Source: Reyranella massiliensis 521 (GTDB lineage Bacteria > Pseudomonadota > Alphaproteobacteria > Reyranellales > Reyranellaceae). Taken from it: DNA of 64,000 nucleotides. The notes beneath the pieces are model-generated. The model was not told the DNA's origin. It made no database searches and saw nothing but the letters and a program-made list of their open reading frames with translations. Where the stretch lies: positions 2,146,260-2,210,259 of the forward strand of contig NZ_HE997181.1 in assembly GCF_000312425.1 (NCBI RefSeq), written 5' to 3'. Position numbers and translations under genes: made by a program. Shown piece by piece: positions 11,720 through 20,941 of this stretch (its first letter is position 1; every line of letters begins with the position of its first letter).

Positions 11720-13648
11720 GTGAACAAGTTCACCAAATTCGCCCGCTTCGTCGTTCTGTTCCTGCTTTCGAGCATGCTGATCATCGCCTTTGCCTTCTGG
11801 GGGATCGGCGACATGATCCGCAGCGGTGGCCGCAGCGCCGAGGTGGCGCATGTCGGCGGCTATCACCTGCCGGTCTACGGCTGGGTAGGCGGTGCCTCCG
11901 TATCCGGCGCCGAGGTCCGCGAGCAATACAATCGGCAGCTCGAGGCGTTCGAGCGCCAGTACAAGCGTCGCCCCACCACGGAAGAAGCCATGGGCATGGG
12001 CCTGCATGTCAGCGCCCTCGAGGACGTTATCCAGAGAACGGTGCTCGACTACGCCATCCGCGAATTCGGCCTGACCGCCAGCGAGGCGCAGGTCGCCGCC
12101 GCCATCGCCCGCAACCCTGCCTTCCAGGGTGCCGGCGGCTCGTTCGATCCCCTGCTCTACAGGAACCGCCTGCAGCAGGCGCGGATCAGCATCCCGCAAT
12201 TCGAGAACGACATGCGCCGCGAGATCGCGGCCGCCCAGCTTTTCGGCATCGTCCAGCCCAAGGGTCTCGCGCCCAATACACTGCGCGACGACATCTTCCG
12301 GCTCGACAGCGAGAAGCGGGTCGCCGAGACGATCTATGTTCCCGACGCGATCGTGGTCGACGTGCCCAAGCCGACGCCCGAGCAGCTCAACACCTACTTC
12401 GAGGCCAACAAGGGCAAATTCCAGATCCCCGAGTTCCGCGCTTTCTCCTACGTCATGCTCACCGTCGACGACGTCCAGAGCCAGGTCGCCGTTACGGCCG
12501 ACGCCGTGAAGCAGGAGTACGAAGCGCGCGCTGCCGAGTTCGGCACGCCGGAGAAGCGCGACGTCGATCAGGCGATGACCGACAGCGAAGACAAGGCCAA
12601 AGCCATCATCGCCGCCGTGAAGGCCGGCAAGTCGCTTGAGGACGCGGCCAAGGAAGTCACCGGCAATGCCGACGGCGTGATCAAGCTCGGCCCCGTAACG
12701 AAGAAGGATTTGCCGCCCGGCGCCTTGGCCGACGGCATCTTCGGTCTGCCCGACGGTATCGCTGCGGCGCCGCTGCAGTCACCGCTCGGCTGGCACGTCA
12801 TCCGCATCAACAAGATCGAACCCGGCAAGTCTGTGCCGTTCGAAGAAGTGAAGGACAAGCTCGAGAAGGAGCTGAAGGCCCAGCAGGCCCCCGATCTCCT
12901 CATCAAGCTCGTCACCGATTTCGAACGCGTGCTGAGCAAGACCCAATCGATGAAGGCAGCCGCCGAGGATCTCGGCCTCAAGATCCGCACCTACGAGAGT
13001 GTCAGCTCGAGCGGCCAGGATGCTGCCGGCAAGCAGATCGTCATCGGCCCGGCAGCGGCGGAGCTGGTGCAGGCGGCTTTCGCCACCCGCGAAAGCGCGG
13101 AGAGCGAGCTTCTCGAGACGCCGCGCGGCGAATACTTCGTCGTACATACCGACCGGATCACCCCGGCGCGCACGCCCACTCTGAACGAGGTCGAGGCCAA
13201 GGTCGTCGACGCCTGGCAGGCCGACGAGCGGCGCAAGCTCGCCGACGAGAAGGTCAAGGCCGCCGTCGAGAAGGCCAACGCCGGAACCGACTTCCCCACG
13301 CTCGCCAAGGAGCTGGGGCTGGAGTCCCGCATCGCCAAGCCGGTGACGCGCTTCGAGAACGATACCGGCAACTACCTCAACCAGGCCGCCGTACAGGAAC
13401 TCTTCAAGCTGGCCCTGGACAAGACGCAGTCGGTGCGGGCCGCCGAGGGCAGCGTGCTGGTTCGCCTGAAGCAGATCGATGCCCCTGACCTCGCCAAGGA
13501 GAAGGAAGCTCTGGAGCGCTACGGCAAGCAGCTCGACACAATGATCGCCAACGATCTCATCCTGCAGCTCGTGACGGCGCTGCGTGCCAAGTACGGCGTG
13601 ACGGTCGATCAGGCCACCTTCGCAACGCTCTTCCAGCAGCAGCAATAG
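11720..13648 (+). CDS. ppiD: PpiD-like periplasmic peptidyl-prolyl isomerase/chaperone (SurA-N plus parvulin domain)
   Basis: 642-aa membrane-anchored foldase. One N-terminal membrane segment (about residues 10-30, FVVLFLLSSMLIIAFAFWG) anchors a large periplasmic part: a SurA-N-like helical domain (about 45-220), a divergent parvulin domain (about 285-365, with GPVTKKDLPPGALADGIF and SPLGWHVIRINKIEPG), and a C-terminal chaperone-like region. The start is GTG at 11720. Divergent from tpiA and followed 10 nt later by trpE, a conserved alphaproteobacterial neighbourhood. Isomerase activity is uncertain because the parvulin core is divergent. Confidence 0.93.
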   Translation: MNKFTKFARFVVLFLLSSMLIIAFAFWGIGDMIRSGGRSAEVAHVGGYHLPVYGWVGGASVSGAEVREQYNRQLEAFERQYKRRPTTEEAMGMGLHVSALEDVIQRTVLDYAIREFGLTASEAQVAAAIARNPAFQGAGGSFDPLLYRNRLQQARISIPQFENDMRREIAAAQLFGIVQPKGLAPNTLRDDIFRLDSEKRVAETIYVPDAIVVDVPKPTPEQLNTYFEANKGKFQIPEFRAFSYVMLTVDDVQSQVAVTADAVKQEYEARAAEFGTPEKRDVDQAMTDSEDKAKAIIAAVKAGKSLEDAAKEVTGNADGVIKLGPVTKKDLPPGALADGIFGLPDGIAAAPLQSPLGWHVIRINKIEPGKSVPFEEVKDKLEKELKAQQAPDLLIKLVTDFERVLSKTQSMKAAAEDLGLKIRTYESVSSSGQDAAGKQIVIGPAAAELVQAAFATRESAESELLETPRGEYFVVHTDRITPARTPTLNEVEAKVVDAWQADERRKLADEKVKAAVEKANAGTDFPTLAKELGLESRIAKPVTRFENDTGNYLNQAAVQELFKLALDKTQSVRAAEGSVLVRLKQIDAPDLAKEKEALERYGKQLDTMIANDLILQLVTALRAKYGVTVDQATFATLFQQQQ

Positions 13649-13658
13649 GCCTCTTCCC

Positions 13659-15191
13659 ATGTCGATTTCGCCCGACTTCGGCGCCTTTGAGGCCGTCTAC
13701 GCAGCTGGCAAGCCGCAGGTCGTTTCGACCAAGCTCGTCGCCGATCTCGAAACACCCGTCTCGGCCTACCTGAAGCTGGCAGACGGCCGCGCCAACTCCT
13801 TCCTGCTGGAATCGGTCGAAGGTGGATCGGTGCGCGGACGCTACTCGATCATCGGCATGAAGCCCGATGTCGTGTGGCGCTGCATCAAGGGTCAGGCGGA
13901 AATCAACCGCCACGCCCGCACCGACGCCCACGCCTTCGAAAAACTCGACGGCCGGCCGCTCGAAACCCTTCGCGTGCTGATCCGCGAGTGTCAGATGGAG
14001 CTGCCGCCCGGCCTGCCGCCCATGGCATCGGGCCTGTTCGGCTTCCTGGGCTATGACATGGTCCGCGACATGGAGCGGCTGCCCGATACCAATCCGGATC
14101 CGATCGGCCTGCCCGACGCGATCATGGTTCGGCCGACCATGATCTGCATCTTCGACCGCCTCGAAGACAACGTGACCCTGGTCACGCCGGCCTGGCCTCA
14201 GGCGGGCGTCTCCGCGCGGGCGGCCTACGAGGCAGCGCAGGAACGGCTGGGCGACGCTGTCGCCGATTTCGAGCGCACGCTTCCCTTCCGTCGCGAAAGC
14301 GCCGAGGACCTCGACGCCCTGCCCGAGCCGCAGGCGAATATGTCGAAGGACGATTTCAAGAAAATGGTCGAGACCTGCAAGGAGTACATCCGCGCCGGTG
14401 ACGCCTTCCAGATCGTCCCGTCGCAACGCTTCTCGGTGCCGTTCGCCCTGCCACCTCTGTCGCTCTACCGGGCACTCCGCCGCATCAATCCGTCGCCGTT
14501 CCTGATCTTCTTCGACTATGGCGACTTCACGATCGTGGGTTCCAGCCCCGAGATTCTCGTGCGGTTGCGAGACGACACCGTCACCATTCGTCCGCTGGCC
14601 GGCACCATCCGGCGCGGAGCGACGCCGGAGGAAGACAAACAGCTGGCCGACAAGCTGCTGGCCGACCCCAAGGAGCACGCCGAGCATCTGATGCTGCTCG
14701 ACCTGGCGCGCAACGATGTCGGCCGTGTCGCCAAGATCGGTTCGGTGCGTGTGGTCGAGCAGTTCACCATCGAAAAATACAGCCATCTCCAGCACATCTC
14801 GAGCCACGTCGAAGGCACGCTGGAAGACGGGCTGGACGCGATCGACGCCCTGAAGGCAGGCTTCCCCGCCGGCACACTCTCGGGGGCGCCCAAGGTCCGC
14901 GCCATGGAGATCATCGACGAGGTCGAGCCGGTGCGCCGCGGCATCTATGCCGGCTGTGCCGGCTATTTCGCGGCCAACGGCTCGATGGATACCTGCATCA
15001 TGCTGCGCACCGGCCTGGTGAAGGACAACACCCTGTACGTACAGGCCGGCGTCGGTGTGGTGGCCGATTCCGATCTCGAGGCCGAGTATCAGGAGAGCGT
15101 GCTCAAGGCCAAAGCTCTGGTTCGCGCCGCGGAAGAAGCCGTGCGCTTCGCCAGTGCCGGTCAGTGGAGCGCGGGCAACACGCGTCGTTGA
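13659..15191 (+). CDS. trpE: Anthranilate synthase component I
   Basis: Makes anthranilate from chorismate with ammonia supplied by TrpG; first step of tryptophan synthesis. 510 aa. The chorismate-binding core is complete: [36 protein letters not shown], and [19 protein letters not shown]. The N-terminal region carries the feedback-site-like motif LLESVEGG. It starts 10 nt after ppiD. Its usual partner trpG is not adjacent but lies 21.6 kb away at 36844. No leader peptide or attenuator is visible, and there is no room for one if it is read from ppiD. Confidence 0.97.
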   Translation: MSISPDFGAFEAVYAAGKPQVVSTKLVADLETPVSAYLKLADGRANSFLLESVEGGSVRGRYSIIGMKPDVVWRCIKGQAEINRHARTDAHAFEKLDGRPLETLRVLIRECQMELPPGLPPMASGLFGFLGYDMVRDMERLPDTNPDPIGLPDAIMVRPTMICIFDRLEDNVTLVTPAWPQAGVSARAAYEAAQERLGDAVADFERTLPFRRESAEDLDALPEPQANMSKDDFKKMVETCKEYIRAGDAFQIVPSQRFSVPFALPPLSLYRALRRINPSPFLIFFDYGDFTIVGSSPEILVRLRDDTVTIRPLAGTIRRGATPEEDKQLADKLLADPKEHAEHLMLLDLARNDVGRVAKIGSVRVVEQFTIEKYSHLQHISSHVEGTLEDGLDAIDALKAGFPAGTLSGAPKVRAMEIIDEVEPVRRGIYAGCAGYFAANGSMDTCIMLRTGLVKDNTLYVQAGVGVVADSDLEAEYQESVLKAKALVRAAEEAVRFASAGQWSAGNTRR

Positions 15192-15240
15192 GACGAGCCG
15201 TCGAGACGGGCTAGGCTCCTCCGTAACGGAGGAGACCCCC

Positions 15241-16053
15241 ATGTCCGATTGGCAGAAGAGATACCAGCGCCTGCTGTTCGACCGCCCGCATCCCAAGGTG
15301 CTGCGCGTCACGATGAACCGGCCGGATAAATACAACGCCACGGACGCGGTCATGCACCGCGAGCTGGTCGATGTGTGGCGCGACATCGACGGCGACGACA
15401 CGGTCAACTGCGTCATCATCCAGGGCGCGGGCGGCAAGGTGTTCTCGGCCGGCGGCGACTTCGACATCATCGAAAAGAACATCACCGATTACAACGCGCT
15501 GCTCCGCACATGGAAGGAGGCGCGCGACATCGTCTACAACGTCATCAACTGCTCCAAGCCTATCGTCAGCACGATGCGCGGCCCCGCTGTCGGCGCAGGT
15601 CTTGTCGCCGGTATCCTCGCCGACGTGTCGATCGCGTCGAAGAAGGCCAAGATCATCGACGGGCACACACGGCTGGGCGTCGCCGCCGGCGACCATGCCT
15701 GTATCGTCTGGCCACTGCTCTGCGGCATGGCCAAGGCGAAATACTATCTGCTGCTGTGCGAGGCGGTCGACGGTGAAGAAGCCGAGCGTATCGGGCTCGT
15801 CTCGCTTTGCGTCGAAGACGATCAGCTCGAAGCCAAGGGCCTCGAAGTCGCGACCAAGCTTGCCGAGGGCGCACAGACTTCCATCCGCTTCACCAAGTAC
15901 GCGCTAAACAACTGGCTGCGCATGATGGGCCCGACCTTCGATACCTCGCTCGGACTCGAGATGCTGGGTTTCCTGGGCCCCGAGGTGAAGGAAGGGCTCG
16001 CCTCGCATCTCGAGAAGCGCAAGCCCAAGTTCGATCCCTACTCGCCCCTCTGA
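15241..16053 (+). CDS. Crotonase-family (enoyl-CoA hydratase/isomerase-like) protein
   Basis: 270 aa, crotonase fold. Start at 15241 with GGAGGAG 5-6 nt upstream. The CoA/oxyanion motif [15 protein letters not shown] and the GAGLVAG motif are present. Aligned by eye to rat enoyl-CoA hydratase, the two catalytic glutamates (Glu144 and Glu164) fall at Val and His ([15 protein letters not shown]). [12 protein letters not shown]...WP pattern replaces them, which I associate with a distinct crotonase subgroup. The SDR gene follows 10 nt later, so the two probably act in one CoA-ester degradation pathway. The exact reaction is unknown. Confidence 0.9.
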   Translation: MSDWQKRYQRLLFDRPHPKVLRVTMNRPDKYNATDAVMHRELVDVWRDIDGDDTVNCVIIQGAGGKVFSAGGDFDIIEKNITDYNALLRTWKEARDIVYNVINCSKPIVSTMRGPAVGAGLVAGILADVSIASKKAKIIDGHTRLGVAAGDHACIVWPLLCGMAKAKYYLLLCEAVDGEEAERIGLVSLCVEDDQLEAKGLEVATKLAEGAQTSIRFTKYALNNWLRMMGPTFDTSLGLEMLGFLGPEVKEGLASHLEKRKPKFDPYSPL

Positions 16054-16063
16054 GGAGCAGCCC

Positions 16064-16816
16064 ATGCGCGGACTGAGCGGAAAGAGCGTCATCGTCACAG
16101 GTGGCGGCGGCGCGATCGGCAGCGCCATCTGCCGTCGCTTCGCTTCCTACGGGGCGAAGGTCGGCGTGTTCGACCGTAATCTCGACGGAGCGAACAAGGT
16201 CGCCGCCGAGATCGGGGGCTTTGCCTCCGGCGTCGACATCTCCGACTACGATGCCGTGGGCAGCGCCATCCTGCAGTTCGAGCGCGAGGTGGGCCCCACC
16301 GACATCCTCGTGAACAACGCCGGATGGGATCGGTTCGCCAACTTCGTCGATACGACGCCCGATCTATGGGATCAGCTCATCGCCATCAATCTGCGCGGGC
16401 CCCTCAACGTGAGCCACTTCGTGTTGAAGGGCATGGTGGCGCGCGGCAGCGGCCGCATCGTCAACATCGCCTCGGATGCCGGCCGTGTCGGCTCCTCGCA
16501 GGAGGCAGTCTATTCAGCCTGCAAGGGCGGCATCATCGCCTTCACCAAGACCGTGGCGCGCGAAGTGGCGCGCAAGGGCATTACGCTCAACGCCGTATGC
16601 CCCGGCCCAACGGACACGCCCCTGCTGGCAGCCGTCGCCGGCGACGACGAGCGTGGCCAAAAGGTGCGCGCCGCTCTGGTCGGCGCCATCCCCATGAAAC
16701 GCGTCGGCCAGCCCGAGGATATTCCTGGCGCGGTGTGCTTCCTGGCCAGCGACGATGCCGCTTTCATCACCGGGCAGACGATCAGCGTGTCGGGCGGCTT
16801 GACCATGCACGGCTGA
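16064..16816 (+). CDS. SDR-family dehydrogenase, BadH-like (2-hydroxycyclohexanecarboxyl-CoA dehydrogenase type)
   Basis: 250-aa short-chain dehydrogenase. NAD-binding TGGGGAIG at 12-19, structural NNAG at 84-87, catalytic Ser137, Tyr150 and Lys154 (YSACK), and PGPTDT. Long stretches resemble remembered BadH sequences from anaerobic benzoate/cyclohexanecarboxylate degradation (NNAGWD, NIASDAGRVGSS, ITGQ...SVSGGLTM). The preceding gene is a crotonase, so a beta-oxidation-like hydration/oxidation pair is plausible. The substrate is inferred; no other bad genes are in the window. Confidence 0.9.
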   Translation: MRGLSGKSVIVTGGGGAIGSAICRRFASYGAKVGVFDRNLDGANKVAAEIGGFASGVDISDYDAVGSAILQFEREVGPTDILVNNAGWDRFANFVDTTPDLWDQLIAINLRGPLNVSHFVLKGMVARGSGRIVNIASDAGRVGSSQEAVYSACKGGIIAFTKTVAREVARKGITLNAVCPGPTDTPLLAAVAGDDERGQKVRAALVGAIPMKRVGQPEDIPGAVCFLASDDAAFITGQTISVSGGLTMHG

Positions 16817-16833
16817 CCATCGAAGAGTCGGAT

Positions 16834-17244
16834 ATGCCTGAATTCGAGTGGCTGGTCGCGGCCTTCCCCAACTTCGTGCGCTACGTCGTCGTGGGCTTTG
16901 GCCTGATCGGGCTGTTCCTGCTCATTTACACGCTGATCACCCCCTGGCGGGAATTCACACTGATTCGGGCAGGCAACTCGGCCGCCGCAACGGCACTGGT
17001 CGGCGCCTTGCTGGGTTTCTGCCTGCCGCTGGCCAACACCATCGCCCAGTCCATCAGTTTGACCGATGTCGTGCTGTGGGCACTGGTCGCGCTCGTCGTG
17101 CAGGTGATCGTGCATATCGGCATGCGCCTGATGCTCCCCCAGCTCAAGACGGCGATCGAGGCTAACCAGGCTTCGGCAGGCATCACAGCCGGCGGCTTTG
17201 CCGCCTGCTTCGGCCTGATCAACGCCGCCTGCCTCACGAGCTGA
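16834..17244 (+). CDS. DUF350 family inner-membrane protein (YjfL-like)
   Basis: 136 aa, four predicted membrane helices (about residues 15-37, 50-70, 76-100 and 112-132), with RAGNSAAATALVGALLGFC matching the DUF350 family. The start at 16834 lies 17 nt after the SDR stop. Its place next to a small anchored protein and a glutathionylspermidine synthase-like ATP-grasp enzyme mirrors E. coli yjfL-yjfM-yjfC. The family's function is not established; a membrane partner for the ligase is an inference. Confidence 0.85.
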   Translation: MPEFEWLVAAFPNFVRYVVVGFGLIGLFLLIYTLITPWREFTLIRAGNSAAATALVGALLGFCLPLANTIAQSISLTDVVLWALVALVVQVIVHIGMRLMLPQLKTAIEANQASAGITAGGFAACFGLINAACLTS

Positions 17245-17252
17245 GGTCACCC

Positions 17253-17606
17253 ATGCCGTCGCCCAATACCCCGCCCCCCAACTCCCGAATGTCACGAGGC
17301 GTAAAGCTCGTGCTGATGGGTGTCGCCGGCGCGGCACTCCTCTATTCCTGTGCGCCGGGCGTCGGCGCCGGCCTCGGTGCACTGCCCTACCTCTGGTTCC
17401 TGCCGAACCCGTTCTTCCGCGGGCCAGCCATCTCCGGACCGCAGACGCCGGGCAGCACGGCGACCACGACACGTCCCGGTGGCACTGCGACTTCGCCGGG
17501 CGCTACCACGCCCGACGCCCCCAAGGCGACGCCGGCCCCCAGCCAAAGCCAGCGCGGCGGTTTCGGGAGCACCGGATCGAGTAGCGGCTCGTCCAGTTCG
17601 AGTTAG
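17253..17606 (+). CDS. Small exported or lipid-anchored low-complexity protein, function unknown
   Basis: 117 aa, 8 nt after the DUF350 gene and 2 nt before the ATP-grasp gene, so clearly in the same operon. A hydrophobic segment (about residues 17-32) ends LLYSCAPG; Cys33 could be a lipid-attachment site, but Tyr at -2 makes the lipobox imperfect. The rest is Pro/Thr/Gly/Ser-rich with a poly-Ser tail, likely disordered. It occupies the same slot as YjfM/YgiB (DUF1190) proteins next to YjfC/YgiC, though I cannot claim homology. Confidence 0.75.
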   Translation: MPSPNTPPPNSRMSRGVKLVLMGVAGAALLYSCAPGVGAGLGALPYLWFLPNPFFRGPAISGPQTPGSTATTTRPGGTATSPGATTPDAPKATPAPSQSQRGGFGSTGSSSGSSSSS

Positions 17607-17608
17607 AC

Positions 17609-18754
17609 ATGCGGCGTGAAATCATTGCACCGCGGCCAGGCTGGCAGCAGAAGCTCGAGCAGCTCGGCTTCGACTTCTACGTCCTCGACAGCAAGGCCTA
17701 CTGGACCGAGCAGGCATGCTATGCCTTCACCGCAGACCAGATCGACGAACTCGAAGCCTCGACCGAGGAACTACACGGACTCTGCCTCAAGGCGGTCGAA
17801 CATGTGGTCGCGAATAGACTGTGGGAACGCATGCGCATCCCACCGGCGTGGGGCGACTATATCGAGCGCGTGTGGCGTCGGTCCGATCCGACAATCGCCG
17901 GCCGCTTCGATCTCGCCTACGACGGCCGGAACCCGCCGAAGCTGCTCGAATACAATGCCGATACGCCGACTGCGCTCTACGAGGCCGCGGTGGTGCAATG
18001 GTACTGGCTGAAGGACGCCAAGCCCGGCGCCGATCAGTTCAACTCGATCCACGAGAAGCTCATCGAGGCGTGGCGCGGGATCCTGGCGCGCCTGCCGCCG
18101 GAGGCCCTGGTCCATTTTGCTCGTTTCGAGGACCATCCCGAAGATCTCGCGACCTCTGAGTATCTGCGCGACACGGCCCTGCAAGCCGGTCTTGCCGGCA
18201 AGCCGATCAGCGTGGCCCAGATCGGCTGGAACGGTCGACGCTTCACTGATCCCGACGAAATGCCGATCCAGGTGCTGAGCAAACTCTATCCCTGGGAGTG
18301 GATGGTGCGCGAGGAGTTCGGTGCGCACGTGCTCACCGATACGACGGCGTTCCTCGAACCGGCGTGGAAGATGATCCTCAGCAACAAGATGATCCTACCG
18401 CTCCTCTGGGAGGGGTTTCCCAACCATCGCAACCTTCTGCCGGCGTTCGACAGCGAGCATCCCGATCTCGGCCGAGCTTTCGTGAAGAAGCCAATCTTCG
18501 GCCGCGAGGGCCACAACGTTACGGTCGTCGGACCGGGCGTCTTCGATACTGCCGGCGGCAACTACGGCACCGAAGGCTTTGTCTGGCAGGCTTACGAGCC
18601 GTTGCCGGTGTTCGACGGCAACTACGCATTGGTTGGTTCCTGGGTAATCGACGGCAAGGCCGCGGGAATTGGCATGCGCGAGGACGAGCGCCGTATTACG
18701 CACAACAACAGCCGTTTCGTACCGCACTACTTCAATCCGACAGGTGGCCCATGA
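17609..18754 (+). CDS. Glutathionylspermidine synthase-like ATP-grasp amide ligase (YjfC/YgiC type)
   Basis: 381 aa, the size of the stand-alone synthetase domain (no N-terminal CHAP amidase). Family motifs: GRFDLAYDG followed by LLEYNADTPTALYE, EPAWKMILSNKMILPLLW, FVKKPIFGREGHNV, and IGMREDERRITHNNSRFVPH. This suggests ATP-dependent amide-bond formation, but the substrate is unknown; E. coli YgiC/YjfC lack demonstrated glutathionylspermidine synthesis. It overlaps the following dioxygenase gene by ATGA. The grouping DUF350 / small anchored protein / ligase points to a cell-envelope modification role (inference). Confidence 0.88.
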   Translation: MRREIIAPRPGWQQKLEQLGFDFYVLDSKAYWTEQACYAFTADQIDELEASTEELHGLCLKAVEHVVANRLWERMRIPPAWGDYIERVWRRSDPTIAGRFDLAYDGRNPPKLLEYNADTPTALYEAAVVQWYWLKDAKPGADQFNSIHEKLIEAWRGILARLPPEALVHFARFEDHPEDLATSEYLRDTALQAGLAGKPISVAQIGWNGRRFTDPDEMPIQVLSKLYPWEWMVREEFGAHVLTDTTAFLEPAWKMILSNKMILPLLWEGFPNHRNLLPAFDSEHPDLGRAFVKKPIFGREGHNVTVVGPGVFDTAGGNYGTEGFVWQAYEPLPVFDGNYALVGSWVIDGKAAGIGMREDERRITHNNSRFVPHYFNPTGGP

Positions 18755-19629
18755 GCGAACTCTGGATCCAGCCCACAGGTGCTGCGCTTGCTGCCGATGT
18801 CCACGGCATCGATCTGTCGCGCCCTATGAGCGATACCACCTTCGAGCGCATCGCCGAGGCCTGGGCTAAACACCTCGTCCTGCGCTTCTCCGGCCAGAAG
18901 CTCGACGACCACATCTTGATGGCCTTCAGCGCCCGCTTCGGCGAACTCGACCGCGTGCCGGTTGCCGCGGCGAGCCTGGATCGCGCCGACTCCGATGTCG
19001 TCGCCGATGCGCGCGACTGGGTCGCCGTGATCTCGAGTGTCAAGAAAGACGGCAAGGCGGTCGGCAGTCTCGGCAGCTACGAACTCGTCTGGCATACGGA
19101 CATGTCCTACAATCCGCTGCCGCCGCGCGCTTCGCTGCTTTACGCGCTAGAAGTGCCGCCCGACGGTGGCAACACCGGCTTTCTCAACATGTACGAGTCC
19201 TACGAGACCCTGCCGGCCGAGCTGAAGCGCGCAGTCGACGGCAAGACCTGCATCCATGATTCCAGCCGCAACTCGGCTGGCGAGCTGCGCCGCGGCTTCC
19301 AGAGCACGCTCGACGTGCGCCGGACGCCGGGCGCCGTGCATCCTCTCGTCCGTCTGCATCCGGTTACGAAGCGCAAGGCGCTGTTCCTTGGCCGCCGTCC
19401 CGGCGCCTATGTCCACGGCCTGTCGGTCGAGGAGAGCGAGGCGTTGCTCGACGCCGTCTGGGTGCATGCCACGCAGGAGCGCTTTGCCTGGTACCAGAAG
19501 TGGCGTGCCGGCGATCTCGTCCTTTGGGACAATCGCTGCGTCATGCATCGGCGCGATGCTTTCGACGAGAGCCTGCGGCGACTGATGCACCGCACGCAGA
19601 TCGTCGGCGAGCCGGTGCTCGCGGGGTGA
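18751..19629 (+). CDS. TauD/TfdA-family Fe(II)/2-oxoglutarate-dependent dioxygenase
   Basis: 292 aa. The iron-binding facial triad is visible: His115 and Asp117 in WHTDMSY and His266 in VMHRRDAF; the 2-oxoglutarate-binding Arg is Arg276 or Arg277 (ESLRRLMHR). The overall order matches TauD, whose substrates are small sulfonates, phenoxyacetates or amino-acid derivatives. The start overlaps the ligase stop (ATGA), implying coupling. Substrate cannot be predicted; co-transcription with the amide ligase is unusual and may mean it modifies the same molecule. Confidence 0.92.
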   Translation: MSELWIQPTGAALAADVHGIDLSRPMSDTTFERIAEAWAKHLVLRFSGQKLDDHILMAFSARFGELDRVPVAAASLDRADSDVVADARDWVAVISSVKKDGKAVGSLGSYELVWHTDMSYNPLPPRASLLYALEVPPDGGNTGFLNMYESYETLPAELKRAVDGKTCIHDSSRNSAGELRRGFQSTLDVRRTPGAVHPLVRLHPVTKRKALFLGRRPGAYVHGLSVEESEALLDAVWVHATQERFAWYQKWRAGDLVLWDNRCVMHRRDAFDESLRRLMHRTQIVGEPVLAG

Positions 19630-19637
19630 TAATCGTC

Positions 19638-20936
19638 ATGCGTATCCTTTTACTTTCCTCGCTCCTCATAACTTTGCCGGTCGCTGTAGAGGCGGCACCG
19701 GATGCCGTTCAAACCGCCGCGATCTGCCAGACGCGCACCACCTGCAAGATCGACAAGACCTACGATGCCGGAAAGTCACCCGCCGGCGCGTCGCTCACCG
19801 TCGCGGAAGTCAGTCTGGGCCTCGCCGACAAGCCCAAAGACGAGGACGATGGTTGTCGCAGCAGCAATGGCGACAAGAATGGCGGTATTGAATACTGGCT
19901 GCTTGAGGGCACCTCACCACCCAAACAGATCCTGAAACTATGCAACGACGGCTATGGTTCATCAGGCGTGGGCGAGGATGAAGTCACGATAAGCCCCAAC
20001 CGATTGGCCCATTGGCAGACGGGCGGCTCTTCCTGGCGCTGGTCGGGGACCACCATCTACTCGCTCTCGCCGTGGCGACCGCTCACCGAGCGCTCGTGCA
20101 GCTATCACACATCCTCGGAAACGAGCGGAACGAGTACCGACTACGATTATGCGACGATGGTCGTCCGTTCGATCTCGGAAGATCGGGCGACCCACCCCGA
20201 CCCCGGCATCGGCTGCGCCGAATGGCCCAAGGACTCGGTACCCTTCGCGCCGAAACTTACTCCCGGCGTGGTGGGCGCCTACGACATCGTCGGTCCAGTG
20301 CTGGGCGATAATCCAAAGATCCCGACCGGCACGGCTATCGGCAACTGCGTGCCGACAATGAGCACCGCTGGCGCCAACGGCTTCATCGTCTACGGCAAGC
20401 CGGCACCCGCCGACCAGGCGGCGGAGATCAAGGCGATGGCCATCGGGCTGAAATCCCTGCTGATCCAGGTCTTCGATCCCCTCGCCGCCGCGCAGCCCGC
20501 TGCGGCCAAGACCTCCTGGATCAATCTCCCGCATGCCGAGCTTTGGATCGGCCTCAATCAGGAGAACGTCCGCACCAGCCTGCCGCTGAATCAGCTGCAG
20601 CAGATCGGCGTCGATCTCGAAGGCCGTATTCATCGCGGCGTGGGCAAGGCAGGGCCTCTGCCAACCGTACAGCGCTGGCAGGCGCGCGATGCCGACGGCC
20701 GCCCCGTGACTGTCCTGCGTCTCGATTGGACCGACGACTATGCGTTGCTAAACGGCGTTGCTTTGGTCTATTCGCAAGCAGAAGGCGGCAAGCAGACGCG
20801 ACTGGTCTCGACAACAGGCATCGCCAACAACCGGCCGCTTTACGTGCCGAGCATCGTCCAGCTCGACGAGAGCCCGGCGAAGAAGCTCGGCCGCTGCAGC
20901 GTTCGCGACGGGCGGCTGGAGCGCAGCGGCTGGTGA
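19638..20936 (+). CDS. Secreted protein of unknown function
   Basis: 432 aa, not recognised. The ATG at 19638 gives a signal peptide (MRILLLSSLLITLPVAVEAA) directly followed by a mature chain. The N-terminal half has Cys residues (AAICQTRTTCKID, DGCRSSNGD, LKLCNDG, RSCSYH) suggesting disulfides in the periplasm. The C-terminal half (about 265-432) contains ELWIGLNQENVRTSLPLNQL and VTVLRLDWTDDYALLNG. It begins 8 nt after the dioxygenase and converges with the aldo-keto reductase 5 nt after its stop. Possibly the last gene of the DUF350 operon. Confidence 0.75.
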   Translation: MRILLLSSLLITLPVAVEAAPDAVQTAAICQTRTTCKIDKTYDAGKSPAGASLTVAEVSLGLADKPKDEDDGCRSSNGDKNGGIEYWLLEGTSPPKQILKLCNDGYGSSGVGEDEVTISPNRLAHWQTGGSSWRWSGTTIYSLSPWRPLTERSCSYHTSSETSGTSTDYDYATMVVRSISEDRATHPDPGIGCAEWPKDSVPFAPKLTPGVVGAYDIVGPVLGDNPKIPTGTAIGNCVPTMSTAGANGFIVYGKPAPADQAAEIKAMAIGLKSLLIQVFDPLAAAQPAAAKTSWINLPHAELWIGLNQENVRTSLPLNQLQQIGVDLEGRIHRGVGKAGPLPTVQRWQARDADGRPVTVLRLDWTDDYALLNGVALVYSQAEGGKQTRLVSTTGIANNRPLYVPSIVQLDESPAKKLGRCSVRDGRLERSGW

Positions 20937-20941
20937 AGGGC

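Noticed and set aside
13557..15485. A 642-codon minus-strand open frame opposite trpE
   Set aside because: trpE motifs are intact and the antisense translation lacks any known pattern.
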